Below, in pieces: positions 7,883 through 17,607 of a stretch of DNA of 64,000 bases (its first letter is position 1; each line of letters opens with the position of its first letter). The position numbers were made by a program, and so were the translations under genes. Below the pieces are notes generated by a model, which made no database searches, had not been told where the DNA came from, and was given only the letters and a program-made list of their open reading frames with translations. Source of the DNA: Halorubrum rubrum (GTDB lineage Archaea > Halobacteriota > Halobacteria > Halobacteriales > Haloferacaceae); contig NZ_JANHDM010000005.1 in assembly GCF_024494685.1 (NCBI RefSeq), positions 124,001 to 188,000 on the forward strand. Direction: 5' to 3'.

Positions 7883-10135
7883 TCACTCCTGTGCGTCGAC
7901 GACCGCGACGCCGGCCAGGTTGACGATGTCTTTCACCTCGTCGCCGCGCTGGAGGACGTGGACCGGCTCGTCCATGCCGACCAGCATGGGGCCGATGGCC
8001 TCCGCACCGCCGAGCCGCTGGAGCAGCTTGTACCCGATGTTGCCGGCCTCGAGGTTCGGGAACACGAGCACGTTCGCGGCCTCGTCGAGCTCGGAGAACT
8101 CGTAGGTCCCGTTGAGGATCTCGTCGACGACGGCGGTGTCCGCCTGCATCTCCCCGTCGACCGGGAAGTCGACCTCGGGGTCGTCGTGGAGGAGTTCGAC
8201 CGCCTCCCGAGGCTTTCGGGTGCCCTCGTTGTCGACGCTCCCGAAGTTCGAGTACGAGAGGACCGCCGCGCGCGGCTCGACGTTGAATCGCCGGGCGAGG
8301 TCGGCGGTGTGGCGGGTGATCTCCGCGAGCGTCTCCCGGTCCGGGTCCTGGTTGACGGTCGTGTCCGCGCAGAACACCACCCGGTTCTTGAACGTCAGCA
8401 TGTAGACGCCGGCGACCGTGTCGGTGTCGGCGGCGGAGCCGATCACCTGAAGCGGCGGCCGGAGCGCCGACGGGTAGTGGTGGGTGAGCCCGGTCAGCAT
8501 CGCGTCGGCGTCGCCCGCCTTCACCATGACGCTCCCGAGGTAGTTCGTGTCCCGCCGGACGAGCTCGTTCGCCTCGCGCCGGGTGATCCCCTTTCGCTTC
8601 CGGAGCTCGTGGAGCCGGTCGCCGTACGCCGTGACGTCCCGCTCGTCGGGGTCCACGATCTCCGGCCGGAACGAGAGCCCGAGCTCGTCGGCCGTGCGGG
8701 CGATCTCGTCGGCGTCGCCGAGCAACACCGGCTCGGCGATCCCCTGCTCGGAGAGCTGGTAGGCCGCGCGGATCATCTTCTCGTCGGTGCCCTCGGCGAG
8801 CGCGATCCGCTTCGGGTCGCTTTTCGCCTTGTTCAACACGACCCGCATCATCTCGCGGGACTTGCCGAGCCGCGCCTCGAGCCGCTCGCGGTACCGCTCG
8901 AGGTCGATCTCGGTCCGCGCGGAGCCGGAAACCATGGCCGCCTGCGCGACCGCGGGCGCGACCTCGAAGAGCACGCGCGGGTCGAGCGGCTTCGGGATGA
9001 CGTAGTCGGGGCCGAACTGGAGCGGGTCGTCGCCGTACGCCTTCACGACCGCGTCGGGGACGTCCTTCCGGGCCAGCTCCGCGAGCGCCTCGGCGGCGGC
9101 GCGTTTCATCTCCTCGTTGATCTCCGTCGCGCGCACGTCGAGCGCGCCGCGGAACAGGAACGGGAACCCGAGCACGTTGTTCACCATGTTCGGGTAGTCG
9201 GACCGGCCCGTCGCCATGATCACGGTGTCGTCGCGGGCGGCCTTGGCGTCCTCGTAGGTGATCTCCGGGTCCGGGTTCGCCATCGCGAAGAGGATCGGGT
9301 CCGACGCCATCGACCGGACCATCTCCTGGGAGACGATCCCGCCGACCGAGAGGCCGACGAACACGTCCGCGCCCGCCATCGCGTCCGCGAGGTCGCCGCC
9401 CGCCGCGTCGCTAGCGAACTCCCGTTTGTACTCGTTTACCTCCCCCGCGTCCGCCCGCGCCTCCGTGATGATCCCCGAGGAGTCACACATCGTGATGTTC
9501 TCGCGTTTCGCGCCGAGCGAGACGTAAAAACGCGCGGTCGCGATGGCGGACGCGCCGGCACCCGAGAAGACGATCTCGAGGTCGGCGAGGTCCTTGTCGA
9601 CGATGTCGGTCGCGTTCATCAACGCCGCGCCGGAGATGATCGCGGTCCCGTGCTGGTCGTCGTGGAAGACGGGAACGTCCATCTCCTCGCGGAGGCGCTC
9701 CTCGATCTCGAAGCACTCGGGCGCCTTGATGTCCTCGAGGTTGATCCCGCCGAAGGTCGGCTCCATCGCGGAGACGGCGGTACAGAACGGGTCGACCGCC
9801 TCGATGTCCAGCTCGATGTCGAAGACGTCGATGTCGGCGAACCGCTTGAACAGGACGCCTTTCCCCTCCATGACCGGCTTCGACGCGGCCGCGCCGATGT
9901 CGCCGAGCCCGAGCACGGCCGACCCGTTCGAGACGACCGCCACCATGTTCCCCTTCGCCGTGTACTCGAAGACCGACTCCGGGTCGGCCGCGATGTCCCG
10001 ACACGGCGCGGCGACTCCCGGAGAGTACGCCAGCGAGAGGTCTCGCTGGGTGTTCGTGGGCTTCGTCGTCGAGATCTCGATCTTCCCCGGCGGGTCCCGC
10101 CGGTGGTACTCGCGTGCGTCGTCGTCCAATCCCAT
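7883..10135 (-). CDS. maeB: NADP-dependent malic enzyme, MaeB type (malic enzyme-phosphotransacetylase fusion)
   Basis: 750 residues, the size of MaeB-type proteins. Residues about 1-420 are the malic enzyme: malate-binding [12 protein letters not shown], a Rossmann NAD(P) site around [15 protein letters not shown], and [12 protein letters not shown]. The C-terminal 320 residues resemble phosphotransacetylase ([37 protein letters not shown]), a domain usually regulatory in these fusions. The reaction is malate to pyruvate plus CO2 with NADPH, feeding gluconeogenesis and lipid synthesis. It has a Shine-Dalgarno-like AAGGAGG five nt upstream of the ATG, unlike most neighbours. Confidence 0.95.
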   Translation of the reverse strand: MGLDDDAREYHRRDPPGKIEISTTKPTNTQRDLSLAYSPGVAAPCRDIAADPESVFEYTAKGNMVAVVSNGSAVLGLGDIGAAASKPVMEGKGVLFKRFADIDVFDIELDIEAVDPFCTAVSAMEPTFGGINLEDIKAPECFEIEERLREEMDVPVFHDDQHGTAIISGAALMNATDIVDKDLADLEIVFSGAGASAIATARFYVSLGAKRENITMCDSSGIITEARADAGEVNEYKREFASDAAGGDLADAMAGADVFVGLSVGGIVSQEMVRSMASDPILFAMANPDPEITYEDAKAARDDTVIMATGRSDYPNMVNNVLGFPFLFRGALDVRATEINEEMKRAAAEALAELARKDVPDAVVKAYGDDPLQFGPDYVIPKPLDPRVLFEVAPAVAQAAMVSGSARTEIDLERYRERLEARLGKSREMMRVVLNKAKSDPKRIALAEGTDEKMIRAAYQLSEQGIAEPVLLGDADEIARTADELGLSFRPEIVDPDERDVTAYGDRLHELRKRKGITRREANELVRRDTNYLGSVMVKAGDADAMLTGLTHHYPSALRPPLQVIGSAADTDTVAGVYMLTFKNRVVFCADTTVNQDPDRETLAEITRHTADLARRFNVEPRAAVLSYSNFGSVDNEGTRKPREAVELLHDDPEVDFPVDGEMQADTAVVDEILNGTYEFSELDEAANVLVFPNLEAGNIGYKLLQRLGGAEAIGPMLVGMDEPVHVLQRGDEVKDIVNLAGVAVVDAQE

Positions 10136-10140
10136 GGGTA

Positions 10141-10147
10141 CCTCCTT
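10141..10147 (-). promoter_or_regulatory. Strong Shine-Dalgarno sequence of maeB
   Basis: The minus strand reads AAGGAGG followed by a 5-nt spacer and ATG. A TATA-like GCTTTTTAC lies at about 10160-10168, leaving only a very short leader. A canonical ribosome-binding site is uncommon for first genes in this window and supports the chosen start. Confidence 0.6.
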
Positions 10148-10297
10148 TCGGGAACGGAGTAAAAAGCTATCCGTACCCGTCGAGAGTTACTTTCGACACG
10201 CGTCTAACCCCTCTCACGCCACCAGGCGACCGGATCCGCGAGATCGGGCCCGGATCGATGTCGGCCGTGTGTGCCGATCCGCTCGCGCCCCGCGTGC

Positions 10298-11587
10298 TCA
10301 CCGATCCGATCCGAAGGGGTCGTCGGATCGGTCCTCGGGATCGCGGCCCTCGTCGGCGGACTCCCACGGGTCCGACTCGTCCCAACCCTCGGATCCCTCG
10401 GGGCTCCCGCCTCCGTCGGGACCACCCGAATCGACGGCGTCGTCGGATCGACTCGACCCGCCGTCACCGCCGCCATCGTCGCCGCCCGAACCGTCCGAAT
10501 CGCCCGAACCGCCCGGCGCGTTCGGGTCGATCTCCCGGTCCAGCATCGCGAGGTCCGGGTCGATGCCGCCGAGCGTCGAGACCTCGTAGGCGATCAGGTA
10601 GGTCCGGGTGAGGAGCCGGACGGGGAGAAGCAGGATCAAGAGCGCGAGCAGCGCGACGACGACGACGACCGCGAGCACCGCGAGCCCGGCGGTCGTTCCG
10701 GTCACCGCCGGCAAGCCGCCCAGCAGCCCGCCGGCGATCAGCACGGCGACGCCGGCGAACACCGCGACGAGACCGCCGACGAAGAGGAAGACGAAGCTCT
10801 CCGCCACGGAGATGCCGACGCCCAGGAAGAAGTGGACGACGAGATACAGGAGGAACTCGACCCACGACCCGCGAAGCGTCGGGCGGAACCGCCCCCACCC
10901 CGCGAGGACGCCCTCGTCGCGGAGGACCATCACCGGAACGACGAACTCGTAGGTGAACCGGAGCACGAAGAGCACGACGACCGCGAGCAGGACCGCGAGC
11001 GCCACGAGCACCCCGATCCCCCAGGTCGGAAGGCCCGCCACGGCCGACCCCAGCGCGTCGGCGGGTCTCCAGCCGACGTCCACCTCGGTCAGCACGGCGA
11101 CGACGACTGGGATCGCCAGCAGTAGACTGATCAGCGTCGAGAAGACGAACAACCCGAGCGCCTGTCGCAGGCGGTCGACGAACGGCCGCCAGAGCCGGAC
11201 CTCGTTCGTGCGAAGCGCGTCGTAAAACACCAGCCGCAGCGAGAGCGACGCGATCGAGACCGCGACCGCGACGACGACGATGACCGCCGCGATCGCGACG
11301 AGGAGCGTCACGTCGACCGCCTCAAGTCCGACGTCGCCCCGGAGTCCGTTCGGGCCGAGGAGCGGTTCGCCGCTCGGTCCCGCCGTCGGCCCCCCGACCG
11401 GATCTCCGGGACCGGTCGTGAACTCGGAGTCCGGGAAGAACGGGACCGAGACGTTCGTCTGTACGCCACCTCCCATCAGGAGGACGAGGAGGGCGAGCTT
11501 CGCCCAGCGAACGGGGCTGAACGGGAACAGGAACCGGCGGGTGGCCTCGACCGCGTCGTCCACGGCGTCGACGGCGCTCCAACTCAT
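10298..11587 (-). CDS. Haloarchaeal multi-span membrane protein with acidic C-terminal tail
   Basis: A 429-residue membrane protein that I recognise only as a type common in haloarchaea, without known function. It starts with a conserved-looking [20 protein letters not shown] first hydrophobic segment follows, then a Gly/Pro-rich loop and about six further hydrophobic segments to residue 350. The last 70 residues are a disordered Asp/Ser/Gly-rich tail. The ATG at 11587 was chosen over a GTG five codons upstream. No transport or enzymatic motif is evident. Confidence 0.8.
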   Translation of the reverse strand: MSWSAVDAVDDAVEATRRFLFPFSPVRWAKLALLVLLMGGGVQTNVSVPFFPDSEFTTGPGDPVGGPTAGPSGEPLLGPNGLRGDVGLEAVDVTLLVAIAAVIVVVAVAVSIASLSLRLVFYDALRTNEVRLWRPFVDRLRQALGLFVFSTLISLLLAIPVVVAVLTEVDVGWRPADALGSAVAGLPTWGIGVLVALAVLLAVVVLFVLRFTYEFVVPVMVLRDEGVLAGWGRFRPTLRGSWVEFLLYLVVHFFLGVGISVAESFVFLFVGGLVAVFAGVAVLIAGGLLGGLPAVTGTTAGLAVLAVVVVVALLALLILLLPVRLLTRTYLIAYEVSTLGGIDPDLAMLDREIDPNAPGGSGDSDGSGGDDGGGDGGSSRSDDAVDSGGPDGGGSPEGSEGWDESDPWESADEGRDPEDRSDDPFGSDR

Positions 11588-11748
11588 GTCCGGCCGTTTC
11601 ACGGGCCTGCCATATATATCATCTTCACGCGAGCCCGTCCGTGTCTCCGGGTCGCATCCCCGCGCCGATGGTCTCGGGCCACGCCGACGGGACCGATCCG
11701 CGGCCGAGACCCGCAGTACTTTACCCCGGAGGTGACCAAGGCCCGCGC

Positions 11749-12540
11749 ATGAAGGTCCGCGGCGAACGCGAGTGTCGCGACTGCGGGAGCCGCTGGTCGT
11801 ACTACGAGACCGGGAGCGTCGAGTGCCCCGACTGCGGGAGCCTCAGGAGCGTCGGGACCGCGGACCGCGCGCTCCACACCGACGCGCCCGTCTCCCTCGA
11901 TCTGAGCGCCCACCGTGCCCGGTTCGGCGAGGCGCGGGGGACGCTCCCGGCGGAGGGCGTCGACGAGTTGAAACGTGACCTCCGCGAGTACGTCCGCAAG
12001 CGGGGATTCGTCCGCGGCGGCGACCTCCGGCGACTGGACGACACGTACCTCGCGGCGCGCGAACTGCTCGAGGCGGTCGACGTCCACGACCGCCTGCGCG
12101 ACCCGACGGACGCGGACCGGGAGTACCTCCTCGCGCTGCTCGCCGGCGCGGCGGAGGGCGACCGGCCGGCGACGACCGACGTTCCGGAGACCGCGCGCGA
12201 GGCCCGAGGGATGGCCGCCGCTCGCGCCGTCGAGGAGTACCGCGAGGACCTCTCGACGTTCCTCGACGCGCTGGTGCGTGACGGGGCGGGCGACGACGAG
12301 CGGTCGGTGACGGTCTCCGACGCGAGCGGCGACCCGACGGGGCGCGTCGCGCCGGCGCGCGACGTCCTCGAACGCCTCCGCGATCGAACGAAACGCGTCG
12401 AGGCGCTCGGCGGCGACGTCGCGCCGGCAACCGCCGACGCCCTCGTCGAGGCGGCCAACGCCCTCGGCGACTACGTCCGGACCGGCGACGGCGCGTCCCT
12501 CGACCGCGCCCGCGATCGGATCGACGAGATCGGATCGTAG
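11749..12540 (+). CDS. Zinc-ribbon-headed helical protein of unknown function
   Basis: A 263-residue protein starting MKVRGERECRDCGSRWSYYE. The N-terminal 35 residues have two CxxC pairs (CRDCG and CPDCG) forming a probable zinc ribbon, like the heads of archaeal TFIIB or RNA-polymerase-associated proteins. The rest is helical and acidic with no known catalytic motif. The ATG at 11749 was preferred to an upstream in-frame ATG because the zinc ribbon begins directly after it. A possible nucleic-acid role is inference from the ribbon alone. Its last 19 bp, including the stop codon, are duplicated just downstream. Confidence 0.8.
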   Translation: MKVRGERECRDCGSRWSYYETGSVECPDCGSLRSVGTADRALHTDAPVSLDLSAHRARFGEARGTLPAEGVDELKRDLREYVRKRGFVRGGDLRRLDDTYLAARELLEAVDVHDRLRDPTDADREYLLALLAGAAEGDRPATTDVPETAREARGMAAARAVEEYREDLSTFLDALVRDGAGDDERSVTVSDASGDPTGRVAPARDVLERLRDRTKRVEALGGDVAPATADALVEAANALGDYVRTGDGASLDRARDRIDEIGS

Positions 12541-12578
12541 GGCCGGATCGGAGCCGGTCCGACGAGATCGGATCGTAG
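12522..12578. repeat. 19-bp direct repeat duplicating a gene's 3' end with stop codon
   Basis: CGACGAGATCGGATCGTAG occurs at 12522-12540, where it is the last six codons plus TAG of the zinc-ribbon gene, and again at 12560-12578 in non-coding DNA. Confidence 0.85.
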
Positions 12579-12693
12579 AGACGGAGCGGAGTCGGTCGGA
12601 CCGGAGTCCGCCGCCGATCCGCTCCGCCGGCCGCCCTCTCAGGCCTGATACTCTCGGGCGTACGTTCAAGCGTCCGGACCCGAACCGCCGACC

Positions 12694-12921
12694 ATGCCCG
12701 AGTTCGACGTCCACGAGCACCGACACGCGCTGAAACAGCTCCGTGATGCCGGCGACACGAGCCTCTGGGAGAACCGGAAGGCCGTGGCGTGTCCGGCCTG
12801 TGGGGAGCCGTTCGACCGGCTCTTCACGACTCGCCAGTCCGCGACGCGGTTCCCCGAGAACGACGGGGCGCGCTTCTGTCTCGTGCGCGAGGCGGACGCG
12901 ATCCACGTGTTCCGGCACTGA
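12694..12921 (+). CDS. Small CxxC protein, haloarchaeal 'flagella cluster' type
   Basis: A 75-residue acidic protein with one CPACGEPFDRLF zinc-binding-like knuckle in the middle and a conserved-looking FCLVREADAIHVF end. Similar small proteins in haloarchaeal genomes are often labelled 'flagella cluster protein', but no archaellum gene is near this copy and the function is unknown. With only one CxxC pair it may need a dimer to bind zinc. Its 3' end is partly duplicated downstream. Confidence 0.75.
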   Translation: MPEFDVHEHRHALKQLRDAGDTSLWENRKAVACPACGEPFDRLFTTRQSATRFPENDGARFCLVREADAIHVFRH

Positions 12922-12949
12922 GTTCGATCCGTGCCGGCACCGAGTTCGA

Positions 12950-14500
12950 TCAGTCCTCGGCGACGGGATCGACATCCGGCGCTGGTTCCTCGATGTATCG
13001 GTTCGCCCACGTGCCGCGGGAGAACCACGCGACCCCGACGATCGCGCCGAGCACGTTTCCGAGCGCCATTCCGACCCAGACGCCGGTGGCGCCCCAGCCC
13101 GCGACGAACACGAGGTAGCCCACGCTGGCGACGCGGCCGACCCAGAGGGTGAGCACCGAGATCACCATCGCGGTCTTCGTGTTCCCCGCTCCGCGGAACG
13201 CCCCGAGGATCACCTGCGAGACGCCGATGAAGGCGAACTCCACGGACCGGATCCGGACGTACTCGACGGCGTTCGAGACGGTCGCCGGCGCGTCGGGCAC
13301 GTCGCCCAAGAAGACGGAGACGATCGGCTCGGTGAACGCCACCGCGACCACGGCGACGAGGAACATCACGCCGGCCCCGGTCGTCGCGGCAACTCGCACG
13401 GCGCGGCCCGCGCGGTCGGCGCGGTCCGCGCCGAGGTTCTGTCCGACCATCGTGTCGATGGCGCGGCCGAGCCCCATCGCCGGGAGGAACACGAGCGAGA
13501 TGAGCCGGTTTCCGAGCCCGTAGGCGGCGACGACTGGCGGCGAGAAGGTGACCACCATCGCGGTGAGCGTGATCATCGCCAGTGCGCTCGTCGTCTGCTC
13601 GACGCTGGAGGGCAACCCCAGTCGGAAGACGTCCTCGATGACGCCGAGGTCCGGCCGCAGGTCCGCGATCCCCACGTCGGGGCCGAGGTCGGTCGCGAAC
13701 AGCGCCCAGATCCCGATCCCGGTGGCGACCCCGCGGGCGGCGATCGTCGCCAGCGCGGCACCCGCGACGCCGTACCCGGTGAACCCGGTCGCCGCGAGCA
13801 GCGACGTTTCGAGCCCGACCGGATCGAGCGCCGCGACCCCCGGCAGCGACGCGAGCCAATCGAAGAGCGGGTTGTTCGCGAACCCGAAGATCAGGAACGG
13901 GTCGAGGAGGACGTTCAGGAGCACGGAGACGAACATCACCGCCATCGGGGTCCGGGTGTCGCCGTACCCCCGCATCAGCGCCGAGAAGACGAAGAAGCCG
14001 AACATCAGCGGGATCCCGAGGAAGACGACCTCCATGTAGTCGGCCGCGAGCGGGATCACCGTCGCCGCGGTCTCGGCGTCGCTCGGAAGCAGCGCCAGCG
14101 CCGGGCGGGTGTAGAAGTAGCCGCCGATCCCGATGAACGCGGAGAGGACCGCCACCGTGAGGATCGTCTGTCCGGCGACGAGTCCCGCCGATTCGTCCCC
14201 CTCCGCGCCCGTGTACTGCGCGACGAGGATCGCGCCCGCGGTGGTGAACCCGCCCGCGACCGCGATGAGCAGGAATATCAGGGGGAATGCGAGGCTGATC
14301 GCGCCGACGGCCTCCGCCGAGAGTCGGCCGAGGTACAGCGTGTCGACGACGTTGTACGTCACCTGGAGCAGCTGGATGACGACGACGGGCCACGCGAGCC
14401 GGAACAGCGGCCGGAGCAGGCCGCCCTCGGTGATCGAGTCCTCGCCGGACCCGTCGCCGTCAGGGACGTCTCCGGAGGGGGTGGAGGGCTCGTCGGTCAC
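12950..14500 (-). CDS. MATE family efflux transporter (second copy)
   Basis: This 516-residue protein has about twelve membrane segments in two halves, with AILVAQYTGAEGDESAG in the first half and DTMVGQNLGADRADRAG in the second, the paired MATE signatures. Acidic N-terminal (about 25 residues) and C-terminal tails flank the membrane domain. It is convergent with the small CxxC gene, 28 bp apart. It is a different subfamily from the MATE gene at 5456-6883: the sequences resemble each other only in the motifs. Substrate and coupling ion unknown. Confidence 0.92.
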   Translation of the reverse strand: MTDEPSTPSGDVPDGDGSGEDSITEGGLLRPLFRLAWPVVVIQLLQVTYNVVDTLYLGRLSAEAVGAISLAFPLIFLLIAVAGGFTTAGAILVAQYTGAEGDESAGLVAGQTILTVAVLSAFIGIGGYFYTRPALALLPSDAETAATVIPLAADYMEVVFLGIPLMFGFFVFSALMRGYGDTRTPMAVMFVSVLLNVLLDPFLIFGFANNPLFDWLASLPGVAALDPVGLETSLLAATGFTGYGVAGAALATIAARGVATGIGIWALFATDLGPDVGIADLRPDLGVIEDVFRLGLPSSVEQTTSALAMITLTAMVVTFSPPVVAAYGLGNRLISLVFLPAMGLGRAIDTMVGQNLGADRADRAGRAVRVAATTGAGVMFLVAVVAVAFTEPIVSVFLGDVPDAPATVSNAVEYVRIRSVEFAFIGVSQVILGAFRGAGNTKTAMVISVLTLWVGRVASVGYLVFVAGWGATGVWVGMALGNVLGAIVGVAWFSRGTWANRYIEEPAPDVDPVAED

Positions 14501-14567
14501 TGTGTGATAACCGCTCAGTCGACGTATCAGGCTTCCGATCGCGGAACTCGGGGCCTGACGGGACTCC

Positions 14568-15629
14568 TCACGACCGTTCGTCCTCGTCGATCGATCCGGA
14601 CTCGGGGGACGATTCGGACGCGGGCGTCACGTCGGAGTCGTCGGGCGGGTCGGGCTCGGTCGCGGACGCGGGGGAGCCGTCGGGATCGACAGCCGCGTCG
14701 GAGTCGTCGGCCGCGTCGGGCTCGCCGGCCGTCTCGCGGACGCCGACCTCGGCGACGCCGGAGGTGTCGTCGAAGACGAGGTGGCGGTGCGGGTACGCCA
14801 TCTCCACGTCGGCGTCGGCGAGGCGCTCGCGGATGTTGATGTTCACGTCCGACTGGACCTTCCCGAGCTTGTACGGCTTCTTGACCCAGTAGCGGAGCCG
14901 CAACGACACGCCGTCGTCGCCGAACTCGTGGATCCGGCAGTCCGGGCTCGCCGTGTAGCGGGCTACCCCGATCCGGATGTCCGGGCCGCCGTCGATGACC
15001 GCCTCGCAGTCGCGGGCGGCGCGCTCGATGAGCCGACGCGCCTCCGTCACGTCGCACTCGTAGGTGACGAGCACGTCGATGCTGCGCCGGGTGCGCTCGT
15101 CCTCCGCGGAGTAGTTGGTCACGTCGCGCTCGCGCATCGCACCGTTCGGGACGACCCGGAACGTGTTGTCGAGGGTGAACACCTTCGTGTACCGGATGGT
15201 GATGTCCTCGACGAACCCCTGTGTTCCGTCGTCCAGTTCGATCATGTCGCCGATCTCGAACGGCTGGTCGGCGAGCACGAACACGCCGTTGATGAAGTTC
15301 CCGACCAGCGGCGCGAGGATGATACCCACCACCGCCGAGAGGACGGCGGTCCCGATCAGCAGGTCGGTGAACTGGAACCCCACCACCCAGAGCCCGGTGA
15401 GGAACGCGGCCACGATCGTGCCGACACGGACGCCGCGGACGACGGTCTGTGCGACGCTCTGCCGCGAGAACCGTCGCGCCACCGGCCGACCGATGACCCG
15501 AACGATGATCCGTGCGAGCGCCGCGCCTGCGACGACCGAGAGGACGACGACGAGCAGCCGCACCCCAGGGATCGCGGCGAGCCACGAGGACCACTCGACG
15601 ATCGGGGCGGTGCCCGCCGATTGTGCCAT
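14568..15629 (-). CDS. MscS-type small-conductance mechanosensitive channel
   Basis: A 353-residue protein. Hydrophobic segments occupy about residues 10-40, 75-95 and 100-125. The third is Gly/Ala-rich (VVGIILAPLVGNFINGVF), as in the pore-lining TM3 of MscS. The beta domain has the family stretch PFEIGDMIELDDGTQGFVED, and the C-terminal alpha/beta domain follows. The last 70 residues are a highly acidic low-complexity tail. Such channels release solutes on hypo-osmotic shock, which matters for a salt-in halophile. The ATG at 15629 begins the hydrophobic domain; an upstream in-frame ATG would add a basic, non-conserved extension. Confidence 0.92.
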   Translation of the reverse strand: MAQSAGTAPIVEWSSWLAAIPGVRLLVVVLSVVAGAALARIIVRVIGRPVARRFSRQSVAQTVVRGVRVGTIVAAFLTGLWVVGFQFTDLLIGTAVLSAVVGIILAPLVGNFINGVFVLADQPFEIGDMIELDDGTQGFVEDITIRYTKVFTLDNTFRVVPNGAMRERDVTNYSAEDERTRRSIDVLVTYECDVTEARRLIERAARDCEAVIDGGPDIRIGVARYTASPDCRIHEFGDDGVSLRLRYWVKKPYKLGKVQSDVNINIRERLADADVEMAYPHRHLVFDDTSGVAEVGVRETAGEPDAADDSDAAVDPDGSPASATEPDPPDDSDVTPASESSPESGSIDEDERS

Positions 15630-15737
15630 ACCTCCACCGCGTCGTCCACCCGAAAAAGCGTTTCCTCCGGGAGGCGGACGCCGGCGCTCGGCGGGCGTCG
15701 TTCGGTCCACCGATATCCACGCCGGCCGACGACGACG

Positions 15738-16511
15738 CTACCCGATCCACCGGTCTGAGGCGTACACTCCGCCGCCGACGACCACCAGGACGACCCCGAC
15801 CGACGCGACGCCCAGGCCGACGACGAAGCCGGCGAATCCGGGACCGAAGTCGTCGACGTGGCCGGTGACGTACACGCTGTAGAGCGTGTCGCCCCGCCAG
15901 ATCGGGGTCGGGAACCGGTCCACGTACGGATCGTTCACGCCGGGTCGATAGCCCGGATCCGCCTCCGTTGACCCGTTCACCACCTCGTCGACCGTCCGCC
16001 GCTCGGCCGCGGAGAGGTCCGCGTATCGGGGGGCCTCCTCGGCGACCGCGTCCGCGACCGGGACGAGCGAGACGGACTCGGCGCGGACGGTCGAGCCGTC
16101 CGCCGCGACGGTCAGTCGGTAGTATCCCTCGGTTCCGGCGTCGCTGTCGCGGACGAAGGCGTACTCGGCGTCGATCGCCTCGAGATCGGCGCGAGCGCCG
16201 GGGTCCGACACCGTCGCCGACCCGGTCGCCATCGCCGACTCCAGCGCCCGGCGGGTGGCGTTGACCGACCGGTACTCGTCGCCGTGACGGGCGGTGAGCC
16301 GGTAGTCGGCGAGCGCGACCGCGTCGCCGTGGCGGTCGACGAGCCGCTCCCGGTCCGACTCGTTTCCGAGGTCGATCGGTTCGGCCGCGTATACTTGGGA
16401 GGACTGTGCGGGCGGGGACGTGGCCTCCGCCGCCAGGCCGAGGTACTGCGGTGCCGGGAGACACAACAGCCCGACGGCGACGAGCAGGAGGGCTACTCGG
16501 CGGCGATCCAT
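15738..16511 (-). CDS. Exported membrane-anchored protein of unknown function
   Basis: A 257-residue protein with a signal-like N-terminus (basic RRR, then about 18 hydrophobic residues) and a single C-terminal membrane helix at about 222-248, leaving a roughly 190-residue extracytoplasmic domain. That domain is acidic, with no motif I recognise. The topology suggests a surface protein anchored by its C-terminus. It shares a 143-bp divergent region with the PAC2 gene. Confidence 0.75.
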   Translation of the reverse strand: MDRRRVALLLVAVGLLCLPAPQYLGLAAEATSPPAQSSQVYAAEPIDLGNESDRERLVDRHGDAVALADYRLTARHGDEYRSVNATRRALESAMATGSATVSDPGARADLEAIDAEYAFVRDSDAGTEGYYRLTVAADGSTVRAESVSLVPVADAVAEEAPRYADLSAAERRTVDEVVNGSTEADPGYRPGVNDPYVDRFPTPIWRGDTLYSVYVTGHVDDFGPGFAGFVVGLGVASVGVVLVVVGGGVYASDRWIG

Positions 16512-16654
16512 CGGTGGCGGAGTTCACGCCTCCGTTTCAAGTGTCTTGTGGGGACCGGACGTCCCGACGGGACCCTCGACGATCCCGCGGTGGGCGACCG
16601 GCGTCGGGGCACCTCATGGGAAACCATAACATCGGTCCGGTCGAAGTCGGACGC

Positions 16655-17509
16655 ATGCCCGACCCGCACGACCGCGACGACGACACCGCCCTCGATGCGA
16701 TCGACACCCCGCGCGACCGCGACGACGACGACGACGACACCCCGATCGGCCGCGGCCCGCCCGCCCCGAGCCGCGAGACCTTCGGTCGTCGGGCGACGTT
16801 CAGCGTCACTCACGAGTCGACGCCGAGCGAGACGCTCATCGCGGGCTTCTCCTCGTACGGTCTCGCCGGACTCACCGCCGTCGATTACCTGATCGAACAC
16901 CTCGAATTGGAGGTCAAAGGCCACGTCACCGCCGAGGGGCTCCCCTCGATCACGCCCTTCAAGAAGGGCCGACCGCGCCACCCGACCCGGCTGTACTCCG
17001 CGGACGACGTCGACGTGACCGTCCTCGTCGCCGAGCAGTTCGTCCCCCCCTATCTGGGCGAGTCGCTCGCGGAATCGGTCCTCGAGTGGACGGCCGCGAA
17101 CGACGTCGACGAGGTCGCCGTCCTCGCGGGCGTTCCGATCCCGCACGGCCCCGACGCCCACCGGACGTTCTACGTCGCAACGGACGACTACCGGGAGTCC
17201 CGACTTGCGGACGCGACGGTGCCGCCGATGGAGTCGGGCTTCCTCGACGGCGTGAACGCCGCGCTGCTCGAGCGAGGGATGGACTCCCCGCTCGGCGTCG
17301 GCCTGTTCGTCACGCCCGTCCACGCACAGGCCCCCGACGTTGAGGCGGCGGTCAGGCTCGTCGAGACGGCGACCGACCTCTACGACCTCGACGTCGACGC
17401 CGGCCCCCTCGAAGCGTTCGCGGCCGAGATCCGCCGCCACTACGAGGACCTCGCCGAGCGGATCGAGGAGCGCGAGCCGGAGGGTACCTACGACCGGATG
17501 TACATGTAA
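16655..17509 (+). CDS. PAC2-family proteasome assembly chaperone with C-terminal HbYX-like motif
   Basis: The 284-residue protein has an acidic, disordered 40-residue N-terminus, then a PAC2-type domain (ETLIAGFSSYGLAGLTAVDYL, DVTVLVAEQFVPP, EVAVLAGVPIPH). The very last residues are R-M-Y-M, which fits the HbYX (hydrophobic-Tyr-any) tail that lets partners dock in the alpha-ring pockets of the 20S proteasome. Archaeal PbaB-type chaperones of this superfamily assist or bind the proteasome. The ATG at 16655 follows the AT-rich CATAACATC by about 25 nt. The proteasome link is inference from family and tail. Confidence 0.85.
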   Translation: MPDPHDRDDDTALDAIDTPRDRDDDDDDTPIGRGPPAPSRETFGRRATFSVTHESTPSETLIAGFSSYGLAGLTAVDYLIEHLELEVKGHVTAEGLPSITPFKKGRPRHPTRLYSADDVDVTVLVAEQFVPPYLGESLAESVLEWTAANDVDEVAVLAGVPIPHGPDAHRTFYVATDDYRESRLADATVPPMESGFLDGVNAALLERGMDSPLGVGLFVTPVHAQAPDVEAAVRLVETATDLYDLDVDAGPLEAFAAEIRRHYEDLAERIEEREPEGTYDRMYM

Positions 17510-17568
17510 GCCGGCGTCCGCGCGGTCGTCGACGTATCCGTCTCCAGAATCGCGTACAACTCATCTCA

Positions 17569-17583
17569 TAGTAAAAAGCTATA
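17569..17583 (+). promoter_or_regulatory. TATA region of the TrmB-family gene
   Basis: AGTAAAAAGCTATAC is the only AT-rich stretch in the gap and ends 24 nt before the ATG at 17608, which fits a leaderless or near-leaderless transcript. Confidence 0.5.
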
Positions 17584-17607
17584 CCGGATGCGGCCGACGG
17601 ACCGAAC

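Noticed and set aside
7862-10162. A long plus-strand frame opposite maeB
   Set aside because: Antisense shadow of a well-supported enzyme gene.
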